This document shows, piece by piece, positions 36,304-47,339 of a stretch of 64,000 nt of DNA (the stretch's first letter is position 1; each line of letters opens with the position of its first letter). The notes below the pieces were generated by a model, which worked only from the letters and a program-made list of their open reading frames with translations, did not search any database and had not been told where the DNA came from. Source of the stretch: Hortaea werneckii (Eukaryota; Ascomycota; Dothideomycetes; Mycosphaerellales; Teratosphaeriaceae); NCBI GenBank assembly GCA_037044905.1, contig JBAOKB010000170.1, forward strand, positions 738,930 through 802,929, written 5' to 3'. The position numbers and the translations under genes were made by a program.

Positions 36304-37050
36304 TTATACCTTAGCGTTGACAATGTCAACGAAAGCCGGCTTCAAGCTAGCACCGCCGACCAGGAAGCCATCGATGTCCTGCTCCTTCGCCAGGTCCTTG
36401 CAGTTCTTCTCGCTCACGCTGCCGCCGTAGATGATGCGTGTCTTGTCCGCGGCCTCCTGGCTCAGCGTCTTGGCCATCCAGCTGCGGATCGCCGCGTGCA
36501 CTTCCTGCGCCTGCTCCGTGGTGGCGACCTTGCCCGTGCCGATGGCCCAGACCGGCTCGTAGGCCACCACGATCTTGCTCCAGTCCTTGACGTCCTTAGC
36601 GACGGCGCCGAGCTGGGCGGTGACGACCTCGATCGTCTTGTTGGCCTCGCGCTGCTCGAGCGTCTCGCCGCAGCAGAGGATGACGCTGACGCCGCCGTCG
36701 AGGGCGTTCTTGGTCTTGCGGGCGATGAAGTCGTCGGATTCCTGCAGGATCACTCTCCGCTCGCTGTGGCCCAGGAGGGTCCAGGTGATGTTGCTGTCCT
36801 TGAGCTGTTCGACGGAGATCTCGCCCGTGAAGGCGCCGTTGGGCTTGTCGAAGACGTTCTGGGCGGCGACCTCGAGGCCCGGGCGGAGGTGCTCGCGGGT
36901 GAGGAGGAGGTAGAGCGCGGGCGGGGCCACGACAACTTCGGTGTTCTTGTCCAGCTGGGCCTCGTTCAGGTTCTTGACAATGCCCTTGATCGAGTCAATG
37001 GTGCCGTTCATCTTGAAGTTGCCGCCGACGAAGAATTGACGGGACGCCAT
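36304..37050 (-). CDS. TPI1: Triosephosphate isomerase
   Basis: Cytosolic glycolytic enzyme interconverting dihydroxyacetone phosphate and glyceraldehyde 3-phosphate. Uninterrupted single exon of 248 aa, the standard length. Catalytic lysine in GGNFKMNG, histidine in LLGHSERR, glutamate in VAYEPVWAIGTGK, flexible loop 6 in the same segment, and phosphate-binding YGGSVSEKNC plus DGFLVGGASLKP. Start MASRQFFVGGNFKMNG at 37050. The coding-strand leader is pyrimidine-rich (CCTCACCTCTACC type), as seen in highly expressed fungal genes. The absence of introns is notable, since many filamentous ascomycete TPI genes have several. Frame intact. Confidence 0.97.
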   Translation of the reverse strand: MASRQFFVGGNFKMNGTIDSIKGIVKNLNEAQLDKNTEVVVAPPALYLLLTREHLRPGLEVAAQNVFDKPNGAFTGEISVEQLKDSNITWTLLGHSERRVILQESDDFIARKTKNALDGGVSVILCCGETLEQREANKTIEVVTAQLGAVAKDVKDWSKIVVAYEPVWAIGTGKVATTEQAQEVHAAIRSWMAKTLSQEAADKTRIIYGGSVSEKNCKDLAKEQDIDGFLVGGASLKPAFVDIVNAKV

Positions 37051-38029
37051 GGTTGCGGTGTTGGATTGGGGTTGGGTTGGTAGAGGTGAGGCGGGATATG
37101 AAGCTATTAGAAGAGTGTGTCGGTAGGTTTGTCGTGAATAGTGAAGTGTAGCAACCTTTCTCGTGCCAGGAGAGTTCTCAAATTCTTTTGATCGCGGGGT
37201 CAATCGCTCAGTGGAGGTTGAGCCCCGCCGACGTCACAGTTCGATCAAGCTTCAAGGTTCACATGGGCCGAAGAAAGGGCAGCGCCAGGCAGGACCACAC
37301 GCAACGCAACGCAATGCACATCTGGAACATCATTAGAACTACACCAAGACGGAGAAGTGGATCCTATACGGAGACGTGGAAGAGCATTGATGGCTACAGA
37401 ATCGCGTTCTACTCCCGTCCTCGCACAGCGCCGACGACAGCCGTGACTTGTCGTGCTGTATAAGCTCCGAAAACGCCCGAAGCCTCCCTGTGTGATGGCA
37501 CTTTTTCGGAGGTATACCGTGGCCATCCCCATTGGAAGGGCGGTCTCGTTCTGTTGGTGAAAAGCCTCGCTGTCTTCGGGCCAATGATCATTCATGCATG
37601 CTTACCGCGGCTACCTACCTCCCACCATATCATGCTAGTGGTACAAAGTGCCGCTTCCCTTCACAAACGGGAGTCGACAGTGATAATGCAATGTGGCGAA
37701 ATGAAGCAACGCGAGCAAAGAAACGGAGCCTCCTCGCAGCATGTGCAACTCCCCGCAGCCTTGTCCAATCTCGTCATGTTGCTGCGAGCCGGTACCTTAC
37801 CCTTGAGGAGGTAATCCGACTCACCGTTGATTCTGATGGCTGACCCCTCGATGATGTGCCTGTGAAAACTGCTCAACAGCAATCGACGTCCCTCGATGCG
37901 AGAGTCAGGCTTTACCTACAAAGTGAGGCTGCAGCCGTTCATGTCAGTACCAAACTTACCCTTGCCTGTTTGTTCAGCACATGTTGGGCATCTTACCGTT
38001 TCGCTGTGTTGGTCGCTTCGGGCACGGTC
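37051..38029. other. Intergenic spacer, TPI promoter and U1-70K 3' region
   Basis: 979 bp between two minus-strand genes. Pyrimidine-rich TPI leader (on the minus strand) at about 37051-37100. No further gene seen. Confidence 0.45.
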
Positions 38030-39274
38030 TTAGTATCTTCTCCTGCTTCTCGACTCCTCATACCCACCATCATAAGGTCTCTTCTGACCGGAGTAGCTGC
38101 CGCCATCACGGTCGCGGTACCCACCACCACGCGGAGGAAGCGGCTCGTAGTTAGCATTCCGTGGACCACGGTCATCATAACTGCTTCTTCCTCCTCCACC
38201 TCCATAGCTGCCGTAGCCACCGCCATAGCCGCCCCTCGGGCCGGCAGGCGCTCCATCCGGCGCTCCGTAGCCTATACCACCCCTTCCGCCTCCGTATCCA
38301 CCACCACCGCCGCGGTAACCGCCGCCACGTCCTCTGAATCCTCCGCCGCGGTCTCCAAAGCCGCCTCTGAAACCTCCTCGGAAACCGCCTGGACCTGATG
38401 GAGGCCCGCCGAAACCGCCCATAGGTCGCGGAGGTGCTACCTTGGTGTAATGTCTCCCACCAAGGCCTCCTCCAAATCGTCGCGGCCGCCAGCCACTAAC
38501 CGTGCGGCCACGCTCGACATCAACAAGCACTTTACGTCCACGAATGGAGAGGTGGTCGGTTTCCTTGTAGGCAGCTATCAAATACGAAAGTCAGCAATGG
38601 CTTTATGGTGAACGCGATAGGAAATAAGAGAGGGCATGTACCTTTCATGTCTTTCTCGCGCTCGAACACCACAAACGCGTATCCTCGTGATAAGCCTTTT
38701 CTGCTCTTTCTTGGAGGGCCGACCACCTTTTTGGATTTCTTCATCGCTAATTTTGTGTCGCCGTCGTATTTGTCTTCAGCTTGCTCTTCCTGCTTGATAC
38801 GCGCCTCTTCCGTTTCGGCCTCGTCTTTTAATCGCTCCTCGTTCTTGACCTTCTCGGCCTCTCCAGAATCTGTCACGATCCTGATCCGCTCGATCGCACC
38901 GAATCGTCCGAATTCGCGCTCCAGGTCCTTCACCTCCGCGTCATATGGCAAACGGCCAACGAACAAGTCTTGAACGCGTCGCCTCGGATGTTGGGGTCTT
39001 CAGCTGGTTTGTAAAGGTCCTTGAAGCCGTCGCCTTGCAACCATTTCTGCCGCTCCTGTCGCTGTAAAGTCTTCCGATCTCTTCGCTCCAGCCAGGACTC
39101 GGTGGGTTGGTAGGGTATCTCGGGCTCCTCGCGCAGAGCTGGGAGGAAACCTGCCACGCCGGTGATAGCGGCCGATTTCCGATCCTCAGGCGCGTGGTCG
39201 GCGGGAGGAAGGTAGCGAAGAGGCGGGCGCGGCGCAAAGAGCGCGAGGAGATTTGGGGGGAGTTTGTCCGTCAT
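38030..39274 (-). CDS. SNP1: U1 small nuclear ribonucleoprotein 70 kDa (U1-70K), one frame break
   Basis: Core U1 snRNP protein that binds U1 stem-loop I and takes part in 5' splice-site recognition. Exons 39274-38642 and 38574-38030; intron 38575-38641 (GTACAT...TAG, 67 nt). N-terminal U1-70K domain (MTDKLPPNLLALFAPRPPLR...LERRDRKTLQRQERQKWL), one RRM with RNP2-like LFVGRLPYD and RNP1 RGYAFVVFE, then the signature VLVDVERGRTVSGWRPRRFG GGLGG, and an RGG/Gly-rich tail ending SRSRRRY. A one-base gap at AA 38965-38966 (reverse strand TT) must be filled so that KT continues as LFVGRLPYD. Between RRM strands beta2 and beta3 there is an extra charged insertion of about 60 residues (about 38685-38875). 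Divergent from mL43. Confidence 0.92.
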
Positions 39275-39689
39275 GGCGATGAGGTTCTGTGACGCGCTCC
39301 AGAACGAGCGCACGTGATGCGCCGGTAGAAAAAGATGATCGCGGAGGAGGCGTGAGCCCACTCGAGTGATCCTAGTCCTCTCGACGCTTGAGCGTGAGGC
39401 GGAGAGTGGGCGAGGGGGCGGCGCGGAGAGATGTTGGAGGTAGTGGGAGGACCTATCCAGAAAGGGATCAAGCTTGCAAGGCACCTGCAGGCTGCTGCGA
39501 ATGCTGGAAGCTCCCGCACCTCAGCCGGCCGAGTCCCATTGGGAAGTTGGGTTTGCAGCCTCAGGCAGAAGATTCCGCTGCTCGGGACGTCCCGCCAGGC
39601 CTGCTGCAGGCGCAAGTCGACTTCCATCGTCGGGGCTTCAGCGCAGGAAGGAGCGGCAGAATAGCGAACAGGAGCAGTAGGTATTCACA
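39275..39689. promoter_or_regulatory. Shared promoter region between U1-70K and mL43
   Basis: 415-bp spacer between divergent start codons; no further gene. GC-rich. Confidence 0.5.
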
Positions 39690-40234
39690 ATGCCGTTGGA
39701 AGCCTTGCGGTCCGTGGCAAGAGCCCAGGTAAGGCTCTTTGGGTCAGAACCATCACCGGTATGAAACAGAAGCGACTAACAACCCACCAGAATGGCGTCG
39801 GCGCATTCATCCTCCAGTGCAAGCGCCTCGACTTCCACTACTGCGACTGGGCCGGCAGCAGCAAAGGCATGAAGTAAGTGCAATGCGCCTTCCTCGAGCC
39901 TTCCATCGCGCCATCCCTCCGACTGACACGATGACACCACAGCACCTTCCTCACCTCCACCCTCCCCGCCTTCGCCCGCAAGAACCCCGGCATCGAAATC
40001 TCCGTCTCGCCTCGTCCTGGCCGCCACCCCATCATCCGCGGCTCCTACATCAACGGCAAGCAGCGCGCTATCTGTGTGAGAAACATGCAGCCAAGCGAGA
40101 TCCTGGAGAAGACCGAGCTGTTGAAGGGCGCGAGTGGTGAGAAGCTGAAGCGGACGAGGAAGCCGGTCACGAGCATGAATGAGAGTGTGAGGGGTGTATG
40201 GGATCCCTTCCATGGACATAGCTACAAGGTGTAA
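39690..40234 (+). CDS. MRPL51: Mitochondrial large-subunit ribosomal protein mL43 (MRPL51)
   Basis: Component of the mitochondrial large ribosomal subunit with the L51/S25/CI-B8 thioredoxin-like fold. Exons 39690-39728, 39791-39873 and 39943-40234, introns 62 and 69 nt, both GT-AG; 137 aa, the usual length. Sequence: MPLEALRSVARAQ, then NGVGAFILQCKRLDFHYCDW, AGSSKGMNTFL, ARKNPGIEISVSPRPGRHP, YINGKQRAICVRNMQPSEI and the C-terminal VRGVWDPFHGHSYKV. Frame intact. It shares a promoter region with U1-70K. Confidence 0.93.
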
Positions 40235-41650
40235 GATTCGTGGGAAAGAGATGTGTAAGATGTACTGGTTGGCTGTGTAGCATATTCGAGCATACGGGCG
40301 GCGTTATGGTAGTGGAGATTTTGGAACTGATACCCAAGAATAAGGCTTCACACACCTTGGATTTCTGGCCATCTGCCTTTGAGTGTTTGGCATTGGCTCA
40401 AAGTTTTCTGGAATACGTGATCAGGAGGGTTAGCCCAGCGGGAGAAACAGGCACTGATATTGCCCTAACATTGAAAAACAAAGGCCCCATGGCAAGTCGA
40501 AGGATGACTGGTGAGCTAGGACTGACGACACAAAAAGCCGAGGAACTTGCATGTAAACATCACATATATTTCGTTGCTCGACCCTTTCCAAGACCGGATG
40601 CAATCACAGCTCCTTTTGGAGGATCTACCGGAAAGGTTATCACTTGACAGAGCATGGAGTTTCCTGACCCGGCGATTCTCCTCCGTTATTTATGATGCGC
40701 TGATGTTCTACAGGACTTTGTCTTTTAGTTAGTGGCTCCTTGCCTCGAAGACGGATGGCGAAATGTCCGCGCCGACAAGGCCAAAGCTGGCCGCTGGAAA
40801 GCACTAGAATCCATCATGCGTCCTTCGAACTCGCCTACCACCGTATATGGCCATTGTGTCGGGATTAGCAACGTGCGCAAGCGAGCAGCGCATTCTCCTT
40901 GCGCATCGGCGCCTTGCATTGGCATGACGGGATCCTGCGGGTCAGAAAGAATCCGGTCACCCTAACCGACAGCCGACAGCCGATCATACATGTGCTATCA
41001 CATCACTCCAGAACAGAGCATCAACCTACACTGATTCAAGTCTGCCAAGCATTCTGTGGGCGTCGCGCGTGAGATGAAAGCTTGGCTGAGCTTTGCGGGC
41101 TTGGTCATAATCGCCGATGGTCACGGATGCATTTCAATGCAACAGAGGATAGGCGGCCGACACTGAAGAGGTTGAAGTTCGCCTCTTGCGATCCGACACT
41201 TAACCAAAGATGCTTTCCACAGGAATCCGCCAACCGCCCGCTACGACGCTATGAGACGATGCTGGACGACGGCCATAAAGCAACTCTCGCAACAACGTCC
41301 AATGGCATCCAGCACTCGCATCCAGCCTCAAAGACGGTGCCTCACATTCTTACGCGCGCCGCGAGATGACAGCTTGGCCAGGCCTGGTGGACATGGTCAT
41401 AATAGCCGACAGCCATACAAATGCTCTGGTCAGATATGGCTTCGCATTCTTGGATGCAACACCCACACAAACGTACTTGCGGCATGCTGACTGGCGCCTT
41501 TAGACACGGCACTCTCACTGTACAGAGCCTGTTTTTTAATGATGACACAAAAACGCACCTGCTTCACGGCCATACTATCCAGCCGTCATCTTCTTCTCTA
41601 AGAACCTAGTCTTGAGCATTCTTTTTGATTGCGTCCTGCTTCGCCTACAC
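40235..41650. other. Intergenic region, no gene seen
   Basis: 1.4 kb between mL43 and the adhesin-like gene. Near 41060-41110 and 41360-41410 similar phrases recur (GAGATGA...GCTTGG, ATGGTCATAAT), suggesting a weak, diverged duplication; no coding function is supported. Confidence 0.4.
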
Positions 41651-44600
41651 ATGGCAGTCGGAACCATGTCGCGACTTATCGCTTTCTTGCTCGCTTCGCT
41701 GGCTTGCGCACAATCTTTGATACCAGCATCGTACACAGACAGTGCCTTCCACACTAACACCTGCCTACGCCGAAGCGTCTATGTGTACACATCAGAGTCA
41801 TCCACGTATGTTGTTACTGACTTCGGAACGACAAGTCTCGCGGCCAACCCAACCTATTGCGCTAACGCATCAATTTCGACCTCGACGGTGTATGGACTTG
41901 CTCAAACTGTCACCACTGCTCTACCAGCGTCAACTGTCACTGTCTATCAACAGCAAACACTTCAAGCCACCTGGGATCATCAACAGCTCAGCCAGCGGCG
42001 ACTGTTCTTGCTGACTCTGGGTTCGAAGCCGGGAACGAGAATCCCTTCAACACGTCGTCTTCCGGCGCTGGAGTGTCTGCAGCCGTGGTACAGAGTGGCC
42101 CCTTGCTGCCCTTCAGCGGCGACAGCTACTTGTGAGATCTTGTCGAAACCATCATGGGCTCAAGATTTGGCGCTGACAGGATGTTAGGTTGATCACTTTC
42201 GACGATCCTGCGTCGTCGGGCCAAAATGTGCGCCGTCAAGCCAATGGACCACTTACGTACAACGTCACGCAGCAATTCCCAGCAACGGCGGGGACAAGTT
42301 ACTCGCTGAGCGCCTATGCTGCCCAGGCTGCCTCAGGAGGCTCCGAGCCATCTTGCTCGCTCACAATCTGCGCAGACTCAAGCTGCGGGTCGCCTGCTTC
42401 GCTGTCTTCGAAGTACTCGCAGTACACGTACGTCTTCAATGCATTGGTCAGCGAATCAGATGCGGTAGCTACTTTCGGTATAACGTGTGATCGATCCGCT
42501 TACGTCGCTCTCGACAATGTTACCATTTCCTCGAACAGCCCCGGGGCTGGTGCAGGAGTGGGAGCTTCGGCTTTGATGACTTCGACGGTCTTTGTCACCC
42601 GGACCGCTACGTTAACTCTGCAGCAGAGTCAAGTTTATACCGAGATTGAAACGACCACCGTTGTCCGTGGCAGCACCCTCGTTCTGACCTCCACCGTCCC
42701 GACCATGCTCTACCAGACAGCTACCCTACAACCGAGTGAGCCAGCCACTAGGACACTCAACCACACTGCGACACAGACAGCAACGATCCAGGTCGCAAAT
42801 GTTGAAACCAAGACCCTCAACTTTACCGGAACTGAAACAACCACACATTGGAATACTGCAACAGCCATACAAGCTATAGCAGAGACTAAATTCTTTAATG
42901 TGACGGTATCCGAGCACCTGGCTACGACAAGTGAGTTCAGTATAAGCCATCTTTTTTGTAAAACATTTCGCTAACAACTAAAAGCGACTCTGTTTCAGAC
43001 TCTAAACCGAACGACCACGCTCTATCCTAACGCATCTCTTGTTTATGAGACTATCACAGCCACAACAACACAAATGTTTACCGAAACGACGGTTTCGCGC
43101 CTCTCGCAGCCACCTGGCACATTGACCACCACCGCCACCCTATCTTTGACTACCACCTCTGTCTTATCTCTGACCACCACCGAGCCGAGGGAGACTTTGC
43201 CTGCCTCCACAATCGTCACGTATCTTTCTGGGTCTATTGTGACTCTCACACTCCCCCGAGAGACCGAAAGTGTCCCCTATACCCTCCCACAAGTGACTTT
43301 TACGCCATTGCCGGAGACGACATATGCGACGCTGACTCTTGAGCCATCGACCATAACTAGCTACATCTCAGTCACATTGCCAGCTGTAACCGAGTATCTG
43401 ACATTGACGGCAAGCGCTCTTACGGAAACAGTGCAGTTGACTCAAACTCTGCCTGGGGAGACTGCTACTTTTACACTCCCTCCTGAAACATTGACGCTTC
43501 CTGCAGAGACTGCTACATCTCTATTGCCTCCCGAAACATTCACTCTTCCTGCGGAGACGGCTACAATGACACTGCCTGCCGAAACTTATACGCTTCCTGC
43601 GGAAACCACCAGCGTATATGGCCCTACCATCACGGAGACACATACCCCGGTAAGCAAACAGGAGCCAATGTTAGTTGATCTTGAACGTAGCAGCTCACCA
43701 TGCTTAGTCCATCGACCTCTCTTCTTCGACGGAGGTTAGCTCCTCGGAAATAAGCTCTTCCTTAGAAGAATACAGCCTACGAGCACTTCGGAAGAGGCCG
43801 TATTCGTCCCACAACCGACTGATCCGGATGTGCCTGCCGTTGCTCTGGCGTCGCCTACTAACATCATTGGAGACATCTATGGATCACCCAGCAAAAATGA
43901 TGACGTCTCTTTACCGGTAAGTTCCACGCCTTGCCCGGGACATGGAGCAGCGCTGATCATCAAAGGTCTCACTACCATTTCCAATCACTTTGTATGGACG
44001 GTCCAGCTCGAACGTGCGAGTGAGCACAAACGGCGTAAGTTCACCCTATTGACAAGACTCCATTCAATGTGGTTCGGGTGGTGGGCTTTACTGACCATGA
44101 GCAATCTTAGGTCGTTGGCTTGACGGCTTTGAATTATGAGTATGTGAACACGGCTTTGCCGTACTATGGATATCCGAATGTAAGCCTTGTCTGAAGGCGA
44201 CGAACAGTAACAACCCGCTGATCATCATTTTGTTGCACAGTGCGAGACCCAACAAGTAGACAACGGTGCCGGAGGGACGATGAGCAACTGCTTCTTAGAA
44301 ACTGGTGCACTTGCACTTTGGGATGGTGAGTTCAATAGACTTGTCGAGGCTTGCTTGCGTGTCAAAGCTGACTGGATGCCTCGCAGACACCTACATCTAT
44401 CAAGGGAAAGTAGCCCTCGAAGCGATCTCAAAATACCCTGCTGGACTAACATTCCTCTCAACAGGACCCAACAAGGCATTTACTACGAAGTTACTGGCAC
44501 AGAGCCCTCACGTCAGGTCACATTTGAGTTCTACCTAAGCCACATTGCGGACGCGACACAATACTATCAGTGAGTTTCACCCAATACATTAAAGCTGCCC

Positions 44601-45053
44601 ACAGGAGATTAATGAAGTCTGACTTCTGGCCTTAGCTACCTGATCCAATTCTGGGAAGCGCGGCCGAATATCGTTTCTTTCCAATAGTAAGTTCCTCCGC
44701 AGCTAATACTTGTAACCTTTTAACAGCTACTAACTCAATCGCAGCCTCAACGTATCCGATTCGGGCTGCTCAGCGACCGTCGGCGTAGAGAGCCAGGAAG
44801 GTTTGTCGTCGAAACTTTTCGAAAGACTTCAGAAGTCAAGGCTGACTTTGCCCTAGCTGGTCTGTTCCAGCAATACAGCAATTCACAGCCGACTGTGTAT
44901 CCCGGCCTGCAGCTCACCTTCGACACTGGCGCTTCCAATTCCTATACAGTGGACAGCCCTGGTGATACTTCAGTTCCGCCGCAGAACTGTCCCGGCTACA
45001 ACGGTGGTTCTGAACCTATTCGGAAGAAGAAGATGGCTGGCGTCAATCTTTAG
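41651..45053 (+). CDS. Secreted Thr-rich adhesin-like cell-surface protein, about 12 exons
   Basis: Large secreted protein, probably wall-associated. Signal peptide from ATG 41651 or 41666 (MSRLIAFLLASLACAQ). Exons end at 42131, 42930, 43649, 43916, 44034, 44179, 44325, about 44405, 44569, 44686, 44800 and 45053; nearly all introns are GT-AG and in phase. Modules in order: N-terminal Cys-containing region; a carbohydrate-binding-like domain (ADSGFEAGNENPFNTSSSG ... YVFNALVSESDAV); a long Thr/Ser/Val-rich stalk; imperfect repeats of TLPAET/LPPET; then a globular domain (VSLPFPITLYGRSSSNVRVS, GALALWDDTYIYQG, GIYYEVTGTEPSRQVTFEFY) of a type seen in many fungal surface proteins. Two one-base gaps (about 41967-41973 and 43774-43778). 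The intron after 44405 would need a GA donor (GAAAGT). No GPI signal seen at the basic end (IRKKKMAGVNL). Confidence 0.72.
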
Positions 45054-46057
45054 ATACAAGGCGAGAAGTGAGTTCCTTGGAACTTCATTGGAACATGAGG
45101 TGCGACTCGTAAGTTCTTAGTTAGAGCTGTGCACACAATGTCGCATGGACTGGCCCGTCTAGATTATGGGGCTGGAATTACTTCATCGATGGTGCTCACG
45201 AGCCTTAAGAATTCTGAAGCCAACTGAGGCTCTGTCCGCATGTTGTACGCTGTGGTCAGCAATGCTAGCTTTAGCAGGAACTTGTGAACGTCATTCGATT
45301 ACCTGGCGTCCGTAATATCTTCATATGCTGCTTTGTTTTGCACTGCCTCACAGTTTGCACTTATTTCTAGCTTGAAATGCCCGTCTCACATGCATGATTG
45401 AACATAAGCAGCATCTCATTCTAGGACGGCATAGGAGGCTCCACACCAATAATAATACGAGCTCCCGCTCTCGTCTTGTCAAGCGAAGTGGGTGCGTTTG
45501 TTTGATAGAGAGTTCAGAGAATTGAATAGGCACAAGGGTATCGACTACAAAATCTACTTCGCACACACTTGATGACGCTCGGGAAGTGCCGTTGGTCATG
45601 GCCTTCACTATACCACAAGGAGCGTTCCGCGTTACAGGTTACGGCTAACAACAGCTACCTTGTATTGACCCACATGGGACTTGAGACATGGAGGGACTGC
45701 GACAGCAAGAAAAGTCGAATCCCTACAACAGCTCCGATCGCGGCAAGCGCCGAATATATCAATGCCGAATGTCTCTCCGCTCGCGGCTGTGCCTCTTCCA
45801 TACAGACTTTACATTTGATAGCAGGGGCTAGTGTTGATCTCCGCGACCAAAAGATCTTACCGTTGCTTCAGTGACAGCACGTCGACGCACACGAAGGAGT
45901 GCCTTTGTGAATCCTGCGCGGTCAACGATACCGACAGCAAGGCCGGGCTCTATTGCAAATCGGATCAACCACGAAGCATAAGAACAAGGCCGGATTCTAG
46001 CTTGCTTTCATTACGGATCTGAAAACAAAAGGGTCGACCTCTACTGGTCTTCGAAGT
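45054..46057. other. Intergenic region, no gene seen
   Basis: 1 kb downstream of the adhesin-like gene with scattered stops in all frames. Nothing recognised. Confidence 0.4.
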
Positions 46058-46422
46058 ATGTCTAGCTCGAACATGCGTTTGACAGACGAGGAACAACGCT
46101 TTTGCCATACCGTGTGCAACTTTGCAGAATCTGAAGAGAGCACGCAGCATCTTCAGCCCTTTGTTCGGGCTTTCCATGCGGAATACCCACCACCACTGGG
46201 CAAGTTCGATTATCCTGAAGCTTGGAGAGCTAGTCCATCAGAGCGCTACAAAGCCTTCGAACGATTCGTCACCCTCAATGAAAGCATCGCTCCATTGACC
46301 CTTGCACAAGACGACCATTCTCCAGAATCCTTGGCCTCATCGTGCCTACTTTGAAAAGGATGGCATACTTCGCCGCTATCGGATTCGCGGCAAACTCCTT
46401 GGCCAAGTATTTGCGCCTCTAG
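46058..46422 (+). CDS. Hypothetical small protein, one probable frame break
   Basis: Not recognised. The frame from ATG 46058 reads MSSSNMRLTDEEQRFCHTVC, then PPPLGKFDYPEAWRASPSER and FERFVTLNESIAPLTLAQDD. Adding one base at CC 46315-46316 lets it continue as a hydrophobic stretch (PFSRILGLIVPTLKRMAYFA, AAIGFAANSLAKYLRL) that stops at 46422, giving about 121 aa with one amphipathic or membrane helix at the end. The composition of the first 80 residues looks like real protein. Without the extra base it stops at 46354. Could be a gene remnant. Confidence 0.35.
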
Positions 46423-47339
46423 GTCTAACCTGGCCTAGATGCTCCAAACGACGGTCCCGGAGTACTACCTTCAAAGCAAAGCAACCCGGCATACATATCT
46501 ACATTGTCCTAGGCAAATTTTAAATTTCCGACCTTTACATTGATGACGAATGCCTTATCATTGCAACAAGCCTGGACGCATTCTTCGCTACCCTAAAGCA
46601 ACAAAAACATTTGCGAGTGCGGCTTCGACAATACTTTGTAATATGTGAACGTTGGCTTTGAAAATAGTTTATCAAGGCACGGGAATGATGATTCTTAGGG
46701 TCATTTTGGCTTCAACATGTACTGCGCACAAACTTACATGATTAATCTTTACTGCAACGCTATCCTAGTCATTCATTTCCAGCGTCGGATCTCTAACATT
46801 TGCAATCTTTCTGCGCAATTTACTTAACGATGGGCGTTCGAACGTTAATGGAGCTAGAAACTGCCATCATGAATCTGCTGTACTTAAAAATTCAAAAATC
46901 AGAAATGTTAATAAGTCTGCATGTTCCATTCGCAGATGCTAGGAACGGATTCAACAACGAACGAGCTTTATACGAAGGATGCGCGAGCGGTGCCCACACG
47001 TTATGTCCTATCCCCAATGTGCCAGCGACTCCTTGTTCCACGTAGACCCGTTGCAGCTTGATATTTGTTTAGCCTGACTTGGTCCTCCTCCAGGAGAAGC
47101 GTTCCTTCACTGCTCGTTTGCTCATGAACACTCAAGTGCTGTAGGCTGCGGGTTGATGAGTTGCCGCCAATTCGAGCGACACAGTACGCAAAGGCCGTTG
47201 AGAGGTTGCTACATCACTCGTCTAGCCTTGCATTCATATTCGACAGGTTCTGAAGGGCAATACTGTGGGGCAGTCACTGCACAAATGAAACCTGCACAGC
47301 AGGGCCTTAGGGGTGTCCAGACATAGTCAGCGCATAATC
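46423..47339. other. AT-richer intergenic region, no gene seen
   Basis: About 0.9 kb, AT-richer than its surroundings between 46500 and 46900, with a short palindrome CGTTCGAACG near 46832. Possibly decayed sequence; nothing identifiable. Confidence 0.4.

Noticed and set aside
46500..46640. LYIDDE-like translation reminiscent of a copia reverse transcriptase
   Set aside because: Only six residues match loosely, with stops on both sides and no other polymerase, integrase or LTR motif.
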